Below, piece after piece: positions 32,129 to 39,592 of a stretch of DNA of 41,589 nt. Under the pieces are notes generated by a model, which ran no database searches, was not told the DNA's origin, and saw only the letters and a list, made by a program, of their open reading frames with translations. The DNA comes from Holophagae bacterium. Lineage in GTDB: Bacteria > Acidobacteriota > Holophagae > Acanthopleuribacterales > Acanthopleuribacteraceae. Both the position numbers and the translations under genes were made by a program. The DNA is taken from NCBI GenBank assembly GCA_029263455.1, contig JAJCXM010000009.1:1-41589 (forward strand). The letters run 5' to 3'. Numbering within the stretch: position 1 is the first letter of the stretch; every line of letters begins with the position of its first letter.

Positions 32129-32620
32129 CTAGCGTTTGGCAAAAGGATAGGTGTACTTGGCAAAGACGGGCATGTTAACGAACCAAGTGCGGCCGAGAAC
32201 AGCCACTCCCGTTTCTGTCCAGGCCTCTTCAATCGTAAGTTCACGCGTAACGGTGCGTATTTGGCGTTCGTATAAATCCAAGGCAGCAAGGACATCGATA
32301 AGAAGGAAAATCCCACGCTTGGCCAATAATGTTGAAGTGTCCCATTTTGGATTGACGGCTGACAATTTGAGCTTAGGATTCCAATGTTTAAGCGTCAGTT
32401 CCGCAAGACGCCGATACTGTATGCCGTAGTCTTTATCCGCTCTCGAACATATTGGACACCAACGTCCAGCCATGATGTTGGCGGGCCGAGCGTTAAAAAC
32501 ATGGCCCTTTGAACAGCTCCACTGATGGAGCTGTCTGGAACCGAGATACTCCGTAGAAAGAAAGGTTCCCTCTCGTTTCTTGGCGACGGTATGCATGATT
32601 TTGACGGTGTGTGCCTTCAT
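32129..32620 (-). CDS. Treble-clef-type zinc-finger protein
   Basis: A 163-residue protein. Residues about 30-65 contain QWSCSKGHVFNARPANIM followed by GRWCPICS. This is the pattern W-x-C-x(2)-GH-x-F ... G-x-W-C-P-x-C of treble-clef zinc fingers found in mobile-element proteins and Vsr/HNH-related nucleases. The C-terminal half (TRELTIEEAWTETGVAVLGRT) has no recognised catalytic motif. ATG 32620 overlaps the upstream stop (ATGA), and AGGAA lies upstream. It is the last gene of the 38-32 kb minus-strand operon. A DNA-binding role is inferred. Confidence 0.66.
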   Translation of the reverse strand: MKAHTVKIMHTVAKKREGTFLSTEYLGSRQLHQWSCSKGHVFNARPANIMAGRWCPICSRADKDYGIQYRRLAELTLKHWNPKLKLSAVNPKWDTSTLLAKRGIFLLIDVLAALDLYERQIRTVTRELTIEEAWTETGVAVLGRTWFVNMPVFAKYTYPFAKR

Positions 32621-33081
32621 GATGCGATTCCTGGTAACCAAGAGGAGTTGGGTGGGGTAGGGTAGCTGGAATAATCGTCAGCAATCACGTGATATTGATG
32701 CCCTACACGAACAAGTGTCTGATTTGGGAGCGTACCATTTACCCCGAGATCGCGATGAGGCCCTGAGAACCTGGCGCGATCTGATCGAGTGGTCAAAGAG
32801 TCGGAAGCTTCAATAAGGTACTCATGCACATAGAACCAATGATAGCCCGGATTCATTCCCCCAGAAAGAGCCCCCGAAACGCCAAACGGTCGGCCGTTGA
32901 TGGCAATGGGTGCTTTTAGTTCGTGTCGATCTAAATCATAAATATGTTTCCAAATCGTGGCGTATTGGCCGATCGCTTTGGCTAAAGGACCGTGATAGCG
33001 CAGCCATCCCACCGGCACGATGACGAGGCGTTTTAGGTCGTCTATGATTGTTTGTTGAAAGAGATCCAGTTGACCGATCAT
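32617..33081 (-). CDS. Unknown protein with N-terminal beta-clamp-binding motif
   Basis: A 154-residue protein starting MIGQLDLFQQT. QLDLF (residues 4-8) is the exact consensus of the sliding beta-clamp-binding pentapeptide (QL[S/D]LF) used by polymerases, MutS, Hda and phage/plasmid proteins. The rest (VGWLRYHGPLAKAIGQYATI, GMNPGYHWFYVHEYLIEA) is a compact Trp/Tyr-rich domain that I do not recognise. Both ends overlap neighbours by ATGA. A frameshifted homologue lies at about 38690-39055. It probably attaches to the host replication clamp or recruits the operon products to DNA. Confidence 0.72.
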   Translation of the reverse strand: MIGQLDLFQQTIIDDLKRLVIVPVGWLRYHGPLAKAIGQYATIWKHIYDLDRHELKAPIAINGRPFGVSGALSGGMNPGYHWFYVHEYLIEASDSLTTRSDRARFSGPHRDLGVNGTLPNQTLVRVGHQYHVIADDYSSYPTPPNSSWLPGIAS

Positions 33082-33425
33082 AGCTGCCTGCCAACAAAGT
33101 GGATGGCCTGGTCTCGAAGCTCCGCCGCAACGTTAAGCCAACCGGTTCGCAAACAAACGTGAAACGTCTGGTCGCTTTGATCATAGGCCATGTCTCCATC
33201 AGACAAGGACCGGCAACGCAACTTGAGGAAGTCTGGATGAGCCATCGCACCCTCGAACTGAGCAAGGACAAACACTTCATCCAAGCTGTAAGCTTGGAGA
33301 TCACATCGATGCTGAATAGGAAGGATACGCGGGTCGAGGTCTGGCTTTGCAATCCATTCACTGGTTGGTAGTGACGAACCGTACTCGTGGTTCTTTTCGA
33401 GAAGAAAGAGTGTGTAAGTTCTCAT
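33078..33425 (-). CDS. YodL-like plasmid accessory protein
   Basis: A 115-residue protein. The C-terminal half carries an RSLSDGDMAYDQSDQTFHVCLRTGW segment (RSLSxGD ... GW) that resembles the YodL/antirestriction-like small proteins found on plasmids and integrative elements. The N-terminal strand RTYTLFLLEKN and the LQAYSLDEVFVLAQFE helix complete the domain. ATG 33425 overlaps the stop of the SSB-like gene (ATGA), and its stop overlaps the next start. The homology is by motif and is tentative. A decayed copy follows the pseudogene at about 39020-39110. Confidence 0.6.
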   Translation of the reverse strand: MRTYTLFLLEKNHEYGSSLPTSEWIAKPDLDPRILPIQHRCDLQAYSLDEVFVLAQFEGAMAHPDFLKLRCRSLSDGDMAYDQSDQTFHVCLRTGWLNVAAELRDQAIHFVGRQL

Positions 33426-33871
33426 GATCGACCTCCTTGAGAAGATCCCTCGTAACGGCGTTCGAACGGGGTGAAATGGTCGGGGCGGACGTCGGGGACA
33501 AACCAATCATCGTCCCGCTTTTCCGTTGGCGCACACGGTTCGATTTTCCAGCTAGGAGTTGTTTGACGTTTGGGTTCGGGGTGGTAGGCCCACTGATCCA
33601 CGCGAAGGTTTTTGTAGGAGCGGCCGTTGCGGGTGACGGTTGATTCGAAGACTTGAAAGGTGAAACGTTGACCCACCGAGAAGGCTTTGTGGCAGCCTGT
33701 TCCGGCCTTAGCCGCAAGGGCTTTAGCCTTGTCGCCGAATATGGCGATTTGAAGATACTCGCAGTGGGGTTTGAAGCCCGTCTTTTTGAAGACTGCAAGG
33801 GTGAAAAGGTAACCACCTTGTACGGGTCGAAATTGGGCGATGCGGCCGGTGTGTTTCTGAAGCTGAGTCAT
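33422..33871 (-). CDS. SSB-like OB-fold protein
   Basis: A 149-residue protein with a single OB-fold-like beta pattern: GRIAQFRPVQGGYLFTLAVF, EYLQIAIFGDKAKALAA, VGQRFTFQVFES, YKNLRVDQWAY. A disordered acidic/Arg-rich C-terminal tail follows. SSB proteins of plasmids coat the incoming single strand. The tail lacks the DDxPF ending of host SSB. An ideal AAGGAGG site lies 7 bases before ATG 33871, so longer upstream readings are unlikely. It starts a run of four genes joined by ATGA overlaps. A type of ssDNA-binding protein is likely; the exact family is uncertain. Confidence 0.66.
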   Translation of the reverse strand: MTQLQKHTGRIAQFRPVQGGYLFTLAVFKKTGFKPHCEYLQIAIFGDKAKALAAKAGTGCHKAFSVGQRFTFQVFESTVTRNGRSYKNLRVDQWAYHPEPKRQTTPSWKIEPCAPTEKRDDDWFVPDVRPDHFTPFERRYEGSSQGGRS

Positions 33872-34126
33872 GTGATCCTCCTTGGGTTGGGGTCTGGCCC
33901 CTTTGTCACCGTTTCCAAAGCGAAGCCCAAAGACACACGAGCAAGCTGAAATTGGGAGGGAACCGCCAGAGGTGGGAGGAACCGGATTTGAGCTTGCTTG
34001 TGGGGATGGCGAAGCATGCTCAGGTGAGCAAAGGGGATCGCCAAGCCAAGGCGTGTCACATTCCATTTGCTTCATCAACCGGCAAGCAGCACTGAGACGA
34101 GACAAGGTGGAATGTTGACACCTTAT
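33872..34126. repeat. Intergenic region with two long-spaced inverted repeats
   Basis: Between the methyltransferase-helicase and the SSB-like gene. One pair, at 33940-33952 and 33986-33998, has 12 of 13 matching bases with a 33-base spacer. A second, at 34053-34065 and 34108-34121 (GTGTCACATTCCA against TGGAATGTTGACAC), has a one-base bulge and a 42-base spacer. No promoter is obvious. They may be operators, folded RNA, or processing sites in a single operon transcript. Confidence 0.5.
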
Positions 34127-37100
34127 TCAAAAGAGAGACGGCTGGACCCACTCACCGATTTGGATAGGTTGTATGCGTATGGCCTTGTTTGGCCTTGCCG
34201 TGATAGGCGTTAATGCCGCGACCACATCAATGGTCAGGTCCTCAACATGCGCTGCGATAGAACGTGTCACTCGTTCAGGTTCTGGGCCAAAAGTCGAAGG
34301 ATGGATGGTCAATGTGCCGACGTCTCGAAAGAGCTCGTCGATAGAACAGGCAAAGGATGAGCAACTTTCCGTATAGCTGAATTGGAGTCGAAACATGTCG
34401 TAGCGAACCTGCCACTCCGTCTTACCAGGCTGGATATGGCTATCAATCTTGTCGACCCATTGTGTCCAATTGACCGGCTTGTGTTTACGAGCCTTGTTTC
34501 GCAAATCGGTGACGGCCATCGCGCGTTGAAGTCCCTCATCGATGACGTGTGAAGGGATGTGATTGAGCTTGCGCAAGGATCGCTCGTATTGGCGTAAAAT
34601 GGGCAGCGAAATGGCTCGTTTTTGCGGATCCGTAAAACCAAGCATTTTTCGAAGCAGGCTTTTGAAGCGATCCAATTGGTCGTCAATCTCTTTCTCTAAA
34701 CGAAGACCCTTGAGTTTCGCGATCGCGTCCTCGGGATCGAGCGCGATCGACGCAATCAGTTCGTCGGATACCGGCTCGTTAAACACGCCATCGCTCAACG
34801 AATCGGTTTGGCATGTTCGAAGCCCGTCCCACCAATGTTTCTTGTTAGTCGATGTCGCAAAGCGATAAATATCCGTGCTGCCCTTTAATAAGTAGTAGTA
34901 GATCTGGACCTGGTCGAGCTTGTTGCCTTGTCGAACGCCTCGGCCGATTCGTTGATGAATGCTTTGAGAATCCCAAGTGAGATTGTTGAAATGCATGGCC
35001 ACGGTGTTGACTTGCAGGTCAATGCCTTCACTGGCGATCGCGCCACCGATCACAATGCGATAGGTGCCCTTGTTGTATTTCTCTTGGATATCGAGGCGCT
35101 GCTCAATGCCTGGCGCCGTCTTCGCGTTGATGATGGCAATATGTTTATCCTGGACGCCGGCACCGATGAGCAGATCCTTGAGCCCGTCATGAGACTCAAG
35201 GCGATCACTGAAAATGATTTGGCTGCCATCGGTTTGTCGATAGGCCTCAAGGACACGCGAAACCAGTTCGTCGGCTTTGGGGTTGGAGGTGATGCCGACA
35301 CAAGGAGGAAAGGAGGCGACAGTGTCGATCGCACTGATGATCTGAAAAATGTGCAACGGCTTTTCGTCGTCTTTCAAAGCCTCATCAAGCCGTTGCTTTT
35401 GCTGATTCATCCAACATCGGATCTCTGTTGTCGGTTCGATGTGGACGACGTGTTCGGATTTGGAAGGGATAGGCAGGCCGACGTCACTCGCGGTCCGTGT
35501 CACCATGCAAGATTCCCACATGGCTCGGAGGGGTTCGAGATTGCGGAATCCTGTGATGGTCTGACCGCTGACGATCTTACCGGTTGGGCTAACAGCGGTG
35601 ATGGGATCCATCACGCAGAATTGATCAATGAATTGCTGCGTATTGAAGATCCCGCGCTGGCGCAGAACGGAGGGTGCCCAAATGCGAAGCATATTGAATG
35701 CTTCGGCAACCGAGTTCGTGATCGGCGTCGCGGTCAAGCAAAGCGTTTTACCTCCTGCTTGGCGAATGAGGTCGGCCTTGATTTTCATGTCGCGAGCTCG
35801 TTTGCTTTTGCCACAAGATCCCGCCATGACGAGCTGATTACCCCAGCCTGCAGAGGGCATGGGATGTAAGCTCTTGAATTGATGACCCTCGTCTACGATG
35901 AGTAAAAGTTGGGCCAATGGAAGGTCAGAAAAAGTTAGTTCACCTCCGTGTAGGAAATTTCGGGCAGCCGAGTTCTTGACGAATCGTGATCGTGCCGTCC
36001 GCGCGCGTTCGGTATCGGTCGAACCCAACAAGTCATAGGCGTCGTCACGATCGGCCTCAAGCTGTTCTCGTTTCGAGATCTGCAGCCGGCCGAAGACCTG
36101 ATGGCTCGTTAAGATGACCTTAACTTCAGGATCAAAAAACGCCTTCTTAGCTTGATCAACGAGCCCTGGCATATCCAATACCAGCTTGTTGTTTTTCGTT
36201 GGTCGGAAGCCAAGTAATTCGACCTTAATTTGTGGATAAAAGAGGGCAAATTCGCGCTGCCACTTACCAAGAACCGGTTTGGGGACGGCAATAAACGCTT
36301 TCCCGGGATGAGAGGCGCCCACGGTCATGGCACCCGCTGTTTTTCCGAGTCCAACATCCCAATTATTGATTGCTTCACCGTTGAGCAAGAAGGGGACATC
36401 ATCAATTTGCCAATAATGCAGTTTGATCGCAGGCTTAATCTGTTGAAGTCCTGAGACCGTCGCCCGACGTTCTGAATGAGACACCAGATAGTGGGCGTGG
36501 ACTTGAAAACGGAGCCTGGTTAGGTCGTGTTGATTCCAGTCATTCATGGCAATTGAAAATTCATGAGAGGCGGAAGCGTATGATTCGGCGTCGCCGGCCA
36601 CGATTCGTGTATCGCCTTTCCCGTAGTTCAGGTAGGCGAGGAGCCCACAGGCTTGATTGTGTTGACGATCCCGAACGAACAGGCCTTTGCGATCTAACGA
36701 CAAACCGAGATACTCGGCGACCAAAGAGCGAGGGATCCAAGGTGAACGCAATTCCAAACGGTTATGATCGATTTGACAACCACGAAGATGTTTTTCAACG
36801 TCGTGCTGAAGCCACTCAGGGACCAAATCAAGTTGCAGGTAAAGGCGGCACAATTGCGCAGGCTTTGCATAGGTCCGGTCAATCAGCCATGGTCCAATTC
36901 GATCGATGCTAGGCTTTGTTATGACTTTCAAAGTGCCGATATGCAAAACGCCCAGGCGCACGAGATCGGCCTCGAGCGGGCAGGTCACAATGGATTTGTC
37001 TTCCAGGAGATAGAGAAACGACCCGAAGGGCATGTGGCCGTATTTTTGGCGAAGGGCTGGCAAGTCTATGCCACGAATGGCCCATTGGGCAGAATGGACC

Positions 37101-38092
37101 GCGCCCTGGCGGTATAGATGGAACGCTTGTTGAGCGGTCACAAAATCATCTTCAACAAGGATGCCATTGACGTACCCATGCGTGTTGGCGGGTTCCCAGC
37201 CTTGATTGTTCAATTCATAAATGCAGCCAAGCCGTTCCCAGGTTGAGCCCAACGCTTTTGGGACCGGGTTCCAGATAAACTCGGCGGAACCGATTTCCTG
37301 CCTATGACGTCGGCAAGCAAAAGCTCCGAAGGAAAAGGCCTCAATGTCACGTTTCCAAAGGTAACCATGCACCGGGCCATGAAGGCCTTTCTTGGTGACG
37401 TAGCAAGGATCTCGATACAGCGCATAAGCGGGCGCCTTCATCAATTCGACCGCGCCCTGGCTCCAACGATCAGTAGGTTCATTTTTAGTCCATATGAACA
37501 TGGAGGTCGAGACCAACGCATGGTCGTACCCATTGATGGGGAGTTCACGGAGATCGCGTAAATCCCAACCCATCGATTCCATCGTTTGAAACGTTGTAAG
37601 ACACTCGGGATGATTCGCATAGGTGTTTGGCATGAGAAAGACCAAGTAGCGACGAGATAGGACGGATGCTGTGAGTAAGAAATAGGATTCGAACCGGGTG
37701 ATTTCAGGTAGATGAAGATCCGTTACTAATTCGCCCACTTCGGTTTCTCCGCAGCGGTCACCGAAAGGCGGGTTACAAAGAATGAGGTCGAATTGATTTG
37801 GGCTCGCATAGGTGAGGTTAAATTCCTCGGCCGTCATGTTGAAGATGCGATCGTTGGCTCCAGAGATCAAGGACTCAAGTTGAACGATCGGTTCGGTTTC
37901 GGGTTCGATGAATTTTAGTGATGCTGGAGGATCGCCTGTGCCTTCGGCCGATTTACGATAGGCCGCGGTCAGACGACCACTGCCGGCACATAAATCCAAC
38001 ACGTCTTGAACGCGACTCGCAGTGATCACGCGTGTGACTCGATTCATGATGGCGGTTGCCACTTGAGACTTGGTGTAGTAAGCCTGGACCAT
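34127..38092 (-). CDS. DNA methyltransferase-SNF2-type helicase fusion with C-terminal clamp-binding motif
   Basis: A 1321-residue protein. Residues about 1-200 form an N6-adenine/N4-cytosine methyltransferase: motif I DLCAGSGRL around 33-41 and NPPF at 107-110. A linker of some 300 residues follows. From about residue 560 it is a superfamily-2 helicase/translocase: DVGLGKT near 577, IVDEGHQF near 732, LTATPITNSV, then helicase-C motifs SEGIDL and HQRIGRGVRQG near 1047. The protein ends in EWVQPSLF; QPSLF fits the beta-clamp-binding pattern Q-x-S-L-F at the extreme C-terminus. A nuclease motif was not seen, so this is not a complete restriction enzyme. Similar methylase-helicase giants are found on plasmids and phages (DarB is a phage P1 example). 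Start 38092 has GGAGGG upstream. Confidence 0.82.
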   Translation of the reverse strand: MVQAYYTKSQVATAIMNRVTRVITASRVQDVLDLCAGSGRLTAAYRKSAEGTGDPPASLKFIEPETEPIVQLESLISGANDRIFNMTAEEFNLTYASPNQFDLILCNPPFGDRCGETEVGELVTDLHLPEITRFESYFLLTASVLSRRYLVFLMPNTYANHPECLTTFQTMESMGWDLRDLRELPINGYDHALVSTSMFIWTKNEPTDRWSQGAVELMKAPAYALYRDPCYVTKKGLHGPVHGYLWKRDIEAFSFGAFACRRHRQEIGSAEFIWNPVPKALGSTWERLGCIYELNNQGWEPANTHGYVNGILVEDDFVTAQQAFHLYRQGAVHSAQWAIRGIDLPALRQKYGHMPFGSFLYLLEDKSIVTCPLEADLVRLGVLHIGTLKVITKPSIDRIGPWLIDRTYAKPAQLCRLYLQLDLVPEWLQHDVEKHLRGCQIDHNRLELRSPWIPRSLVAEYLGLSLDRKGLFVRDRQHNQACGLLAYLNYGKGDTRIVAGDAESYASASHEFSIAMNDWNQHDLTRLRFQVHAHYLVSHSERRATVSGLQQIKPAIKLHYWQIDDVPFLLNGEAINNWDVGLGKTAGAMTVGASHPGKAFIAVPKPVLGKWQREFALFYPQIKVELLGFRPTKNNKLVLDMPGLVDQAKKAFFDPEVKVILTSHQVFGRLQISKREQLEADRDDAYDLLGSTDTERARTARSRFVKNSAARNFLHGGELTFSDLPLAQLLLIVDEGHQFKSLHPMPSAGWGNQLVMAGSCGKSKRARDMKIKADLIRQAGGKTLCLTATPITNSVAEAFNMLRIWAPSVLRQRGIFNTQQFIDQFCVMDPITAVSPTGKIVSGQTITGFRNLEPLRAMWESCMVTRTASDVGLPIPSKSEHVVHIEPTTEIRCWMNQQKQRLDEALKDDEKPLHIFQIISAIDTVASFPPCVGITSNPKADELVSRVLEAYRQTDGSQIIFSDRLESHDGLKDLLIGAGVQDKHIAIINAKTAPGIEQRLDIQEKYNKGTYRIVIGGAIASEGIDLQVNTVAMHFNNLTWDSQSIHQRIGRGVRQGNKLDQVQIYYYLLKGSTDIYRFATSTNKKHWWDGLRTCQTDSLSDGVFNEPVSDELIASIALDPEDAIAKLKGLRLEKEIDDQLDRFKSLLRKMLGFTDPQKRAISLPILRQYERSLRKLNHIPSHVIDEGLQRAMAVTDLRNKARKHKPVNWTQWVDKIDSHIQPGKTEWQVRYDMFRLQFSYTESCSSFACSIDELFRDVGTLTIHPSTFGPEPERVTRSIAAHVEDLTIDVVAALTPITARPNKAIRIQPIQIGEWVQPSLF

Positions 38093-38394
38093 GATTGCCC
38101 TCCGATTCCGTTTTCTGCGGAGGGGTCAAAGCGGACCGAAGTGGAGGTGAGGGCAAGGGCAAAATCGGAGTGTCTGCGCGCAGCGGAGAAACCGTGTTTG
38201 TCCTTTCCTGAACAGGCAAGGGACGTAGGCTCACGAAGCAGAGAAAACGGCTCGGAGGGATATTGGATTCAGCTTCTCGGAATACGGGTACCGATCTATG
38301 TAATTGATGAGTTAGCTTGTTTCACCCAACTCAACCCACTCAGATCTGTCCACAAGCTAGTAGCGTGTTCTAATAGTTTGTGGCGTTGAAAGGG
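38093..38394. promoter_or_regulatory. Upstream region of the methylase-helicase operon
   Basis: About 300 bases without a convincing gene. It contains the GGAGGG site before the helicase ATG and an inverted repeat CCACAAGCTA (38350-38359) / TAGTTTGTGG (38374-38383) with one wobble and a 14-base spacer. No clear sigma70 promoter was found on the minus strand, so the adjacent folded element (38395-38590) may supply the start signal. Confidence 0.4.
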
Positions 38395-38590
38395 GTTCAC
38401 CGACGAATGCGAGCTGAGAAGAAAAGGCGGTGAGCGTCAGCGAGTGAGGCCCAAATCCCGACTGGGATTTCGACCCGGCACGAGGGTCGAGAGTTTGGTG
38501 AAACCAAACAGGCACAGGTTCCCCCTGGGCCAAGTGAGACGAAAGCCTTTTCTGGTGAGGAACGAGCGAATCCCGTCGTTCGGCGGTGAG
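38395..38590. other. Large structured element of about 195 bases
   Basis: A closed multi-stem fold can be drawn. The outer stem is 38396-38407 with 38579-38590 (12 bp, one mismatch, one wobble). The second is AGAAAAGGC (38420-38428) with its exact complement (38545-38553). The third is GGCCC (38448-38452) with GGGCC (38527-38531). Inside these lie three tandem perfect 7-bp hairpins: 38453-38470 (AAATCCC/GGGATTT), 38470-38490 (TCGACCC/GGGTCGA) and 38493-38509 (GTTTGGT/ACCAAAC). Nested complementarity of this order is typical of a structured RNA or a functional single-stranded DNA element (single-strand promoter, replication or transfer origin). I do not recognise an Rfam-type class. Orientation is unknown. 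Confidence 0.6.
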
Positions 38591-38689
38591 TTCCATTACC
38601 CCGGCAAAGATAAATAGAGCTCAGCACGGTTCAAACATTGGCAAATACATGGATCCCTTTGACAATGAGCGTCGTTGTACGGTTCGCAG

Positions 38690-39110
38690 TAGGATCCAGA
38701 GCGCGGAAGGGTACCAGTTACCCCAAAGTCACGATGAGGCCTTGAGAACCTGGCGCGATCTGATCGAGTGGTCAAAGGGTCAGAAGCTTCAATATGGCAC
38801 TCATGGACATTGAACCAATGATAGCCCGGATTCTTTCCCGTAGAAAGAGCCCTCAAAATGCCAAACGGTCAACCGTTGATCCAGATCGGTTTCTTAAGTT
38901 CGCAGCGCCATAAATCACGAGGGTGTTTCCAAATTGTCGAGTATTGGCCAATTACATAGGCTAAGGGGCCTTGATAGCGCAACCATTCGACCGGAACGAT
39001 GATTAGAGGATTTGGAAGCTCATAAGCAATGTCAAGCAAATAGATGGAAAATCTGATCGATTTTGTCGAAGACCATATCTCCGTCTGACAATGACCGAAT
39101 ATTCCAATGA
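38690..39110 (-). pseudogene. Decayed duplicate of the clamp-motif and YodL-like genes
   Basis: Nucleotide and translated segments match the intact pair at 32617-33425. These include NPGYHWF-VHE-IEAS-LTTRSDRARFS (about 38720-38850), VPV-WLRY-GPLA--IGQY-TIWKH (about 38930-39000) and RSLSDGDM--D--DQ-FH (about 39035-39085). The copy is frameshifted: the matching segments fall in different minus frames. The QLDLF N-terminus is lost. Order and orientation are the same as in the intact pair, so it is a tandem-type duplication about 6 kb away that has degenerated. Confidence 0.78.
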
Positions 39111-39592
39111 AAATGACAGCGCTCTTTGCAGGTTTGAGTGCCAGATCGTGTTCGTTCCGTACGAACAATTTCCGATCCCAAAGATACTTGAGGTTACCTC
39201 CGATTTACTCCTTTATGCGAGCGTATAGCCGAACATCCCAGGTAAAGATGTAGGTATGCCTGGAGCCAGACTACGTTCTTAGTTGATCTGGAGGCAATGC
39301 GAGAATTTCTGAACCTCTCAAAGATCGCCGACAGAAAATCAGGGAGCCAGTTCGATAGTTTGTTTTCGACGCCGATCGAAACAGACTGGAGGAGCTCGCC
39401 GAGACAGAGCATTACCTTTAAGCTTAATGTGTCGTTGTGCTGCGTCAATCTTATAGTGACTCAGGTTCTTTTTTTTAGTGATAAATGTACTTGCCACTGT
39501 AATTATTTCCACATAACTTTAAAAGGATTAACGAGATGATATTTTTTGCCTGTCGAGAAATCGGCCACCATGATCAATTGTGAGGTGAATCT
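39111..39592. other. AT-richer intergenic stretch without a convincing gene
   Basis: Only short, non-supported reading frames occur here. Before the gene at 39593 there is a 15-codon ATG frame (39535 onwards, ending at 39582) with AAAGGA upstream, which could be a leader peptide, but nothing else supports it. Confidence 0.35.

Noticed and set aside
32093-32429. Plus-strand reading frames opposite the zinc-finger gene
   Set aside because: The minus strand has ATGA overlaps, zinc-finger motifs and an operon; the plus frames have neither a start signal nor motifs.
33872-34105. Longer SSB-like protein starting at 34105
   Set aside because: The N-terminal extension is Pro/Ser/Cys low-complexity, and ATG 33871 has an ideal ribosome-binding site.
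34928-35869. 313-codon plus-strand reading frame opposite the helicase
   Set aside because: Shadow of the methylase-helicase gene, whose helicase motifs fix the coding strand.
38395-38590. Group II intron remnant
   Set aside because: No GUGYG start, domain V pattern or reverse-transcriptase gene could be found around it.
39194-39448. 84-codon minus-strand reading frame
   Set aside because: No ribosome-binding site, no motif, in decayed intergenic DNA; probably chance.
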